Origin: Planctomycetota bacterium
GTDB taxonomy: Bacteria > Planctomycetota > Phycisphaerae > Sedimentisphaerales > Anaerohalosphaeraceae
Reading direction: 5' to 3'
Assembly (NCBI GenBank): GCA_012519365.1
Contig: JAAYQH010000413.1
Coordinates: 1-5,366 of the forward strand
Length of the DNA: 5,366 bases
In this document: piece by piece, positions 1 to 3,790 of the stretch
Position numbering within the stretch: the stretch's first letter is position 1
Layout of the letters: the number at the start of each line of letters is the position of its first letter
The notes under the pieces: model-generated
What the model was told of the DNA's origin: nothing
Databases searched by the model: none
Seen by the model: only the letters and a program-made list of their open reading frames with translations
Made by a program: the position numbers and the translations under genes

Positions 1-372
1 GAACGTCAGGCCGCCGAGGCAATTTGTGCGCAGTGCCGCTTTGAGCTGGCTCATTTGGGCAATACTCCGCTGACCGGAGGCCAACTCAAGGCACTGTTCA
101 GCCGGGCGGCCCTGGTGCTGACCAATGACACCGGCCCCCGCCATATCGCCATCGCGCTGCGGCGGAAGGTGGTAACGCTGTTCGGGCCGAACAACCCGGC
201 CTGGACCCATACGGATTATCCAGACGAAATTCGCATTGTCGGTCGGGGACCGTGCGTGCCGTGCGACAAGCCAATTTGCAGGGCCAAGCGACATTATTGT
301 ATGAAATCAATTACCGTCGAAGAGGTACTTCAGGCCGCCGAAACTCTTCTAAGCCGAGGGCGCAATGAATAA
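1..372 (+). CDS. Glycosyltransferase family 9 (heptosyltransferase-like), C-terminal part, 5' end outside window
   Basis: The reading frame is open from base 1, so the gene begins upstream; 123 residues are visible. The core motif TNDTGPRHIAIAL (nt 121-159) followed by VVTLFGPNNPAWTH is the nucleotide-sugar binding signature of the C-terminal Rossmann domain of GT9 enzymes (ADP-heptose:LPS heptosyltransferases, WaaC/WaaF/WaaQ type). Before it, LGNTPLTGGQLKALFSRAALVL matches the usual 'G.T.L.el..li..a.l' helix. The tail carries CVPCDKPIC followed by a further Cys (YCM), a Cys cluster often seen in this family. The family transfers heptose, or related sugars, from an ADP- or other nucleotide-linked donor to lipopolysaccharide core at the cytoplasmic face of the inner membrane. 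The exact sugar cannot be told. The gene overlaps the following kinase gene by 8 bp, so the two are probably cotranscribed and translationally coupled. An internal TTG at nt 55 is not the true start, because family homology continues upstream of it. Confidence 0.9.
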   Translation, partial: ERQAAEAICAQCRFELAHLGNTPLTGGQLKALFSRAALVLTNDTGPRHIAIALRRKVVTLFGPNNPAWTHTDYPDEIRIVGRGPCVPCDKPICRAKRHYCMKSITVEEVLQAAETLLSRGRNE

Positions 373-1219
373 ACTGCCCGAATATGAGTTGTCGCCGGGT
401 TTTTTTGCGGATCCGGAATATGTGCCGACCCTTAAGGAGATGGGGCTGACCACGCTGGACGGCATTTTTGCGTTTGAGGGGGGGACGGATCTGGCCAAGA
501 AACAATTATCGTCTCATCGGTCCCGAACCTGCTTTCGGCTGGGACAAGACGGGCCAATGGTCTATCTAAAACGCTATAGCCGCCCTCCCGCCGGCCGGCA
601 GATTCACAATTGGATCGAACATCGCCGCCGCTGCTGCACAAGTGTTTATGACGGCCATCTTACTGCCCTATTGGATGATGCGGGTGTGAGCACACCCAAA
701 ACGATTGCCTACGGCTTTGAATGGGACGGGCTGTTTGAAAAACGCAGTTTCATTCTGATTCAGGAAATTGCGGGCGGCACGTCGCTTGAAAAAAAACTTC
801 CCGATTCGATGTTGGATTTTTCCCCGGCTGTATCCCAAGCACGCAAGCATTTTATTGTCCACGTCGCCGATTTTGTACGGCGTTTTCACGCGACCGGCTG
901 TCGCCATCGCGATTTATATTTATGCCATCTGTTTTTGGACAAGAACAATACACTTTATATGATAGACTTGCAACGGGTCTTTAAGCCGCTGCTACTGAGT
1001 GAACGATTTCGGATAAAAGACCTCGCACAACTCTATTATTCGGCACCCGGCAGGTCAGTCAGCCGAGCGGATCGATTGCGGTTTTTCCTGCACTATCGCC
1101 AACACGGCCGACTCACACCGGCGGACAAACGGCTGATACGCCGCGTGATTCGCAAGGCTCGACGTATCGCCGCTCATGACCGCAAAAAAGGACGTCCAAT
1201 ACCGTTTGAATCCTTTTAG
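365..1219 (+). CDS. Lipopolysaccharide core kinase, InaA/WaaP (RfaP)-like
   Basis: The 284-residue protein has the small kinase fold of the WaaP/InaA/Kdo kinase family. Visible landmarks are a beta-3 lysine in MVYLKRY (about K69), a hinge region LIQEIAGGTSLE, the catalytic loop HRDLYLCHLFL (residues 181-191, catalytic Asp 183) and DLQR (201-204), which replaces the DFG metal-binding motif as usual in this family. E. coli WaaP has the closely similar loop HRDCYICH and phosphorylates heptose I of the LPS inner core. The length is close to the roughly 265 residues of WaaP. The ATG at 365 lies inside the end of the glycosyltransferase gene and has GAGGG at 356-360, 4 nt upstream, which supports the start and coupling. 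The C-terminal 50 residues are strongly basic (RRVIRKARR, HDRKKGR), consistent with lying against the inner membrane surface. A role as a heptose or Kdo kinase acting on the product of the adjacent GT9 enzyme is an inference from context; the substrate is not known. Confidence 0.85.
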   Translation: MNKLPEYELSPGFFADPEYVPTLKEMGLTTLDGIFAFEGGTDLAKKQLSSHRSRTCFRLGQDGPMVYLKRYSRPPAGRQIHNWIEHRRRCCTSVYDGHLTALLDDAGVSTPKTIAYGFEWDGLFEKRSFILIQEIAGGTSLEKKLPDSMLDFSPAVSQARKHFIVHVADFVRRFHATGCRHRDLYLCHLFLDKNNTLYMIDLQRVFKPLLLSERFRIKDLAQLYYSAPGRSVSRADRLRFFLHYRQHGRLTPADKRLIRRVIRKARRIAAHDRKKGRPIPFESF

Positions 1220-1238
1220 GCGGCTTGTCCTTTGGATT
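1209..1238. terminator. Weak candidate bidirectional terminator between convergent genes
   Basis: AATCC (1209-1213) can pair with GGATT (1234-1238), and AGG (1218-1220) with CCT (1229-1231) inside it, giving an interrupted hairpin that spans both stop codons of the convergent kinase and LemA genes. There is no clear T-tract on either strand, so intrinsic termination here is only a guess based on position and symmetry. Confidence 0.2.
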
Positions 1239-1849
1239 TATTGAGAAGATAAATTGTCTCGCCCAAAATCTACTCTCGGCGGCTGGGCTGCTTCGGGGAC
1301 GGCCTCAAAGGGCTTCATCGGTTTTACACCGGCCCGTTTACAGAAAAATGAGCCGAAAAATTCGCGCGCATAGGTATTCAGATACTTCACCGCATAATTG
1401 TATCGAATGCGTGCCACGTTGATGCGATTTTCCGTCCCTTCGAGGCTGTCTTGAAGGGCCAGAAAGTTTTGGTTGGCCTTTAGCTCGGGATATTGTTCCT
1501 GCAACATCAGTAAACGACTGAGCAACGCGCCGACTTCGTTGGCCGCTTCAATCTTTTGATCCACATCGCCGGCCTGAAAATACTTCGTCCGGGCATCGGC
1601 GATATGCTCAAACAGTTCCTGCTCATGGGCGGCGTAGGCCTTGACCGTTTCGACCAGATTCGGAATCAAATCCATTCGCCGCTGTAATGCCGAGTCCACA
1701 TTGGCCCAGGCCTCGCGGGCCTCTTCTTCCAGCCGAACGGCCTTATTGTAACCGGCCAGATACCAACTAAAGAGTATGGCCCCTGCAATTAAAACAACGA
1801 CCAAAATCACCCCCAGCACCACCAATGCACCGCCTGTTCGTTCTTTCAT
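1238..1849 (-). CDS. lemA: LemA family protein
   Basis: The 203-residue protein matches LemA along its length. It has a membrane helix at residues 7-30 (ALVVLGVILVVVLIAGAILF), then YNKAVRLEEEAREAWANVD, QRRMDLIPNLVETVKAYAAHE (57-76), YPELKANQNFLALQDSLEGTENRI (120-143) and ARIRYNYAVKYLNTY, all diagnostic for the four-helix LemA fold. The short N-terminus before the membrane helix suggests an anchored protein with its helical domain outside the inner membrane; the family's biochemical function is not established. The start at 1849 is chosen over an in-frame ATG at 1867 because GGAG (1861-1858) sits 8 nt before the 1849 ATG, whereas the upstream ATG would place that site within the coding sequence. 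It is the last gene of a three-gene minus-strand unit, 27 bp after the TPM gene. LemA and TPM-domain proteins are common genomic partners. The C-terminus (residues 171-203) is polar and poorly conserved. Confidence 0.93.
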   Translation of the reverse strand: MKERTGGALVVLGVILVVVLIAGAILFSWYLAGYNKAVRLEEEAREAWANVDSALQRRMDLIPNLVETVKAYAAHEQELFEHIADARTKYFQAGDVDQKIEAANEVGALLSRLLMLQEQYPELKANQNFLALQDSLEGTENRINVARIRYNYAVKYLNTYAREFFGSFFCKRAGVKPMKPFEAVPEAAQPPRVDFGRDNLSSQ

Positions 1850-1857
1850 TGTCGTAT

Positions 1858-1861
1858 CTCC
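1858..1861 (-). promoter_or_regulatory. Ribosome binding site of lemA
   Basis: The minus strand reads GGAG, then 8 nt, then the ATG at 1849. This decides the LemA start in favour of MKERTGG rather than the longer form starting at 1867. Confidence 0.6.
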
Positions 1862-1876
1862 GTTCATTGTGTTGTG

Positions 1877-2662
1877 TTACCATCGTCCACTGAAACCGCC
1901 ACCGCCAAAACCCCCGCCCATTCCCCCGCCGAACCCACCAAATCCACCACCAAATCCACCGCCAAATCCTCCCCCGAACCCGCCGCGACTGCCCCCTGCC
2001 CAGTAGCCACGGCCGTAACCGCCCGAGAAAAGCCCCTCCAACAGCAGTAACGGCCAGATACCTCTGGCTGACAGCAGCAGAATAAAGAGTATAGCAGGCA
2101 ATATGACACACAACGGTGTGCCAGTCGGTCGGTCTGATACCGGATTCCGATAGCCGGCGGGCATTCCGGTTAATGTAACATTATAATGACGGGCAATACG
2201 GTCCGTCAATGCGAGGGTCGCCTGATAAATACCCTCGGCATAACGCCCCTGTTGCATCAACGGAACCAACACATTGCGTCCGACTTGGCCGCAAAATTGA
2301 TCGGTCAAAAAACCTTCCAGTCCATAGCCAACCTCGAATCGAAACGCTCTGTCCTTAACGGCCACAGTAAATAAAAAGCCGTCGTCGCGTCCCTTATGCC
2401 CCAGTTTCCATTTTTCGGCTACCTCGATAGAAAACTGCTCAATGGGCAACGGAGCGGTGCTGTCAATGGTCAAAATAATAAACTGGACACCTGTTTTTTG
2501 TTCCAGCTCCTGCAAAAGTCCATTGAGTTTGATGCGATAGTCGGCACTGACAATGCCCGCCCGGTCCTCGACATAGTGGGCAGGCTGAGGCAGGTCAGTC
2601 GAGACAGCCCAAACAAAACCGCTTATTAGAACGATAAAATTGAGGAGAATTGCTTTTCGCAC
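1877..2662 (-). CDS. TPM-domain (YgcG/TPM_phosphatase family) membrane protein with Gly/Phe-rich tail
   Basis: From a GTG start the protein has 261 residues. Residues 1-20 (MRKAILLNFIVLISGFVWAV) form a signal peptide or N-terminal membrane helix. The TPM domain follows at about 25-155: YVEDRAGIVSADYRIKLNGLL, then TGVQFIILTIDS, WKLGHKGRDDGFLFTVAVKDRAFRFEVGYGLEGFLTD and a helical end LVPLMQQGRYAEGI. A hydrophobic stretch at 183-212 (VILPAILFILLLSARGIWPLLLL) is a C-terminal anchor. The tail, about 213-261, is a low-complexity GGF/GGGF sequence, common in this family. TPM domains lie on the non-cytoplasmic side; some have phosphatase activity, but many roles are unknown. The GTG at 2662 is preferred because GGAGG at 2674-2670 lies exactly 7 nt upstream and because this start gives a clean signal sequence. 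An in-frame upstream ATG (2716) would add 18 charged residues overlapping the previous gene. Only 2 bp separate it from the upstream stop, implying coupled translation. Confidence 0.9.
   Translation of the reverse strand: MRKAILLNFIVLISGFVWAVSTDLPQPAHYVEDRAGIVSADYRIKLNGLLQELEQKTGVQFIILTIDSTAPLPIEQFSIEVAEKWKLGHKGRDDGFLFTVAVKDRAFRFEVGYGLEGFLTDQFCGQVGRNVLVPLMQQGRYAEGIYQATLALTDRIARHYNVTLTGMPAGYRNPVSDRPTGTPLCVILPAILFILLLSARGIWPLLLLEGLFSGGYGRGYWAGGSRGGFGGGFGGGFGGGFGGFGGGMGGGFGGGGFSGRW
1880..1996 (-). repeat. Gly/Phe low-complexity coding repeat in the TPM protein tail
   Basis: This stretch encodes repeated GGF and GGGF units, with one Met and closing GGGGFSGRW, from short 9- to 12-nt imperfect DNA repeats of the form GGNGGNTTYGGN (seen on the plus strand as repeated CCACCAAAT-like units). 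Such tails are frequent in TPM-domain proteins. The repeat is prone to slippage, so unit number may vary among strains. It also creates long spurious proline-rich frames on the opposite strand. Confidence 0.8.
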
Positions 2663-2664
2663 CT

Positions 2665-3405
2665 TCACACCTCCAATTTGTCGACATAATCCGCGAGCGA
2701 TTCGATTGCCTCGCAAACCTGACCGAACACATCTTGTATTAGTTCCGCCGCAGGTCGCTTGGTGTCATACCGTTGGGCGTATCGTTGAGCCAGAGCCCCC
2801 ATAGAGATGCCGGTGACGTTGGCAAGATGGGCAAAGGTTCGCTCGGCGGTGGAAGGACGCTCGGTATCAGTCAACCATAATGTTGCCCTCAGGTATGGCA
2901 GCAATTCCCGTGCGGCCGCCGAGAGCAACTGGGCAACGAGCGCCGGCTTGCGGACTGAGCTGATATATCCCTGGCGCAATCGAACCAAGGCCGATTTGTA
3001 CTCTCGCTCACATTGCACACGAACATCAGGCTTGTCAAATCGCAGCTCAGCAAAGGGGTCATCCCCGACGACAGTCCGATGCCGCCATTGGTAATCGAGC
3101 CATTCGACCGCAAACACATCGCAGGACCGTCGGATATACTCCGGCCACATCAACAGTGGGGCCGCAAGTTTTTGTCTGCCCATTTTGGGCCCGATTTCGG
3201 CCAAAAAATCGAGGATTTCCCGATTGTTTTGCCTGACCACCAAGACCGAATTGATATCGCTGCGTTGGGGGCAATAATCCTCGCTGAGGACACTGCCGAC
3301 AAGGGTTAAACTCAGCAGATTATCGCCCAAACGCGTTGACAACGTTTCGACAAGCAGTTTGACAGGATTTTGCGCTTGTGGAGGTAGTTCGTTTAGGTTC
3401 ATCAT
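2665..3405 (-). CDS. Nucleotidyltransferase-fold protein with altered active-site motif (DxN)
   Basis: The 246-residue protein begins with a helix and then LSLTLVGSVLSEDY (31-44) and QRSDINSVLVV (47-57). This is the GS...SDxD layout of the DNA polymerase beta-like nucleotidyltransferase superfamily (minimal MNT/aadA-like). Further downstream CDVFAVEWLDYQ (95-106) sits where the third catalytic acid strand is expected, and TVVGDDPF (111-118) resembles the 'vlyGeDpf' turn of these proteins. The rest (about 125-246) is helical, like an accessory helical domain. The second acid of the SDxD motif is Asn 52, so catalysis may be lost or altered; no specific substrate can be assigned. It is the first gene of a minus-strand unit with the TPM and LemA genes and ends 2 bp before the TPM start. 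Two adjacent ATGs (3405 and 3402) are possible starts, and no strong Shine-Dalgarno is visible before either. Confidence 0.72.
   Translation of the reverse strand: MMNLNELPPQAQNPVKLLVETLSTRLGDNLLSLTLVGSVLSEDYCPQRSDINSVLVVRQNNREILDFLAEIGPKMGRQKLAAPLLMWPEYIRRSCDVFAVEWLDYQWRHRTVVGDDPFAELRFDKPDVRVQCEREYKSALVRLRQGYISSVRKPALVAQLLSAAARELLPYLRATLWLTDTERPSTAERTFAHLANVTGISMGALAQRYAQRYDTKRPAAELIQDVFGQVCEAIESLADYVDKLEV
2670..2674 (-). promoter_or_regulatory. Ribosome binding site of the TPM gene, inside the upstream gene's last codons
   Basis: The minus strand reads GGAGG 7 nt before the GTG at 2662. It overlaps the Leu-Glu-Val end of the nucleotidyltransferase-like gene. The GTG at 2668 in the same frame is only 1 nt from the site, too close to be the start. 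Confidence 0.65.
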
Positions 3406-3422
3406 TGTTCTTATTTAGGGGG

Positions 3423-3451
3423 TTAATATGCCCAATTTCATCTCATCTTAA
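3423..3451 (-). promoter_or_regulatory. Weak candidate promoter of the minus-strand three-gene unit
   Basis: Read on the minus strand, TTAAGA (3451-3446) and TATTAA (3428-3423) are spaced by 17 bp, each matching four of six consensus bases of a sigma-70-type promoter. The predicted transcript would start about 10 nt before the ATG at 3405, a very short leader in line with the lack of a clear ribosome binding site. The evidence is weak, and another sigma factor or a more distal promoter is equally possible. Confidence 0.2.
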
Positions 3452-3507
3452 GCTATCGGATTGACTTGGTAAGCCATCGTAACCAGCGTATTTAATCACA
3501 TTCTGCT

Positions 3508-3550
3508 CAAAGGGCAAGGATAATTAAGATAATACGCCTTGGGCCCTTTG
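3508..3550. repeat. Imperfect inverted repeat, 12-bp stem with 2-nt bulge
   Basis: CAAAGGGCAAGG (3508-3519) pairs with CCTTG (3537-3541) and CCCTTTG (3544-3550), leaving a GG bulge (3542-3543) and a 17-nt AT-rich loop. The stem is symmetric enough to act either as a hairpin in RNA from either strand or as a protein-binding site in DNA. No T-tract follows on the plus strand, so a standard terminator is unlikely. It lies about 100 bp upstream of the minus-strand ATG and about 130 bp upstream of the plus-strand promoter candidate. Confidence 0.6.
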
Positions 3551-3561
3551 GGCCTTGGGCC
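3539..3561 (+). repeat. Three direct copies of TTGGGCC
   Basis: TTGGGCC occurs at 3539-3545, 3549-based copy at 3548-3554, and 3555-3561, the first two starts being 9 bp apart and the last two 7 bp. The first copies overlap the right arm of the inverted repeat at 3508-3550. The motif also contains the palindrome GGGCCC at 3541-3546. It may be a slippage-derived repeat or clustered binding sites; nothing in the sequence decides between these. Confidence 0.6.
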
Positions 3562-3676
3562 GGATAAATGCGCCGAACGGCTCAGCGCAATAAACGCCAA
3601 ATAAGAAAAGGAACGCATTTTTCCTGAAATAATACGATAACCGCCTTAAAAAGCGGCTTTTCCCTGATGTTTTTTG

Positions 3677-3705
3677 TTGACGTCAAGGGTAATTGTCCCC
3701 ATACT
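3677..3705 (+). promoter_or_regulatory. Probable sigma-70-type promoter of the 481-residue coiled-coil gene
   Basis: TTGACG (3677-3682, five of six consensus bases) is followed after exactly 17 bp by CATACT (3700-3705, four of six). Transcription would start near 3712, giving a leader of roughly 80 nt before the ATG at 3791. The -35 hexamer is part of the perfect 10-bp palindrome TTGACGTCAA (3677-3686), which could serve as an operator for a dimeric repressor. Confidence 0.45.
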
Positions 3706-3719
3706 ACATTGCTGATTTC

Positions 3720-3741
3720 GCCCTGATAGGGGGCATTTTTT
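3720..3741 (+). terminator. Leader hairpin followed by T6: attenuator-like or 5' stabilising stem
   Basis: GCCC (3720-3723) can pair with GGGC (3731-3734), or alternatively CCCT (3721-3724) with AGGG (3728-3731). The hairpin is followed by A and six T (3736-3741), the form of a short intrinsic terminator. It lies in the untranslated leader of the 481-residue gene. If transcription starts near 3712 the hairpin is too close to the 5' end for normal termination and may instead protect the mRNA; for transcripts from further upstream it could terminate or attenuate. The stem is short, so the call is tentative. Confidence 0.35.
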
Positions 3742-3776
3742 GTCGGAATAATAACTTCACTAATGTTGGGTCTGTT

Positions 3777-3781
3777 AGGAG
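3777..3781 (+). promoter_or_regulatory. Ribosome binding site of the 481-residue coiled-coil gene
   Basis: AGGAG lies 9 nt before the ATG at 3791, with a second purine stretch GAGG at 3784-3787. This supports the chosen start, which places a short polar N-terminus before the membrane helix. Confidence 0.6.
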
Positions 3782-3790
3782 TAGAGGCTT

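Larger units (their letters stand above)
3406..3790. other. Divergent intergenic region, 385 bp, no gene seen
   Basis: The region separates the minus-strand nucleotidyltransferase-like unit from the plus-strand 481-residue gene. I find no convincing coding sequence in it. It holds an imperfect inverted repeat (3508-3550), three TTGGGCC copies (3539-3561), a weak CCGC/GCGG hairpin (3641-3656), a TTGACGTCAA palindrome (3677-3686) overlapping a probable promoter, and a GC hairpin with a T-run (3720-3741). For two divergent promoters this is longer and more structured than needed, so regulation or a small RNA is possible. Confidence 0.7.

Noticed and set aside
1776..2006. Plus-strand open frame encoding a proline-rich protein
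   Set aside because: It is the complement of the Gly/Phe-rich repeat of the TPM protein; proline runs arise automatically from CC-rich complement. No ribosome binding site or family resemblance.
1767..2111. Minus-strand Trp/Arg-rich frame overlapping the TPM tail and LemA start
   Set aside because: Composition (repeated WWIWW) is a frame-shifted reading of the glycine repeat; the TPM and LemA frames both have clear family motifs.
3568..3627. Small basic ORF of 19 residues (MRRTAQRNKRQIRKG...) in the divergent intergenic region
   Set aside because: It has an ATG but no ribosome binding site at a useful distance and no recognisable family; an ORF this short is expected by chance.
3641..3662. 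CCGC/GCGG hairpin followed by four T as an intrinsic terminator
   Set aside because: The stem is only 4 bp with an A-rich loop and a short T-run, and no plus-strand gene lies upstream that would need terminating here.
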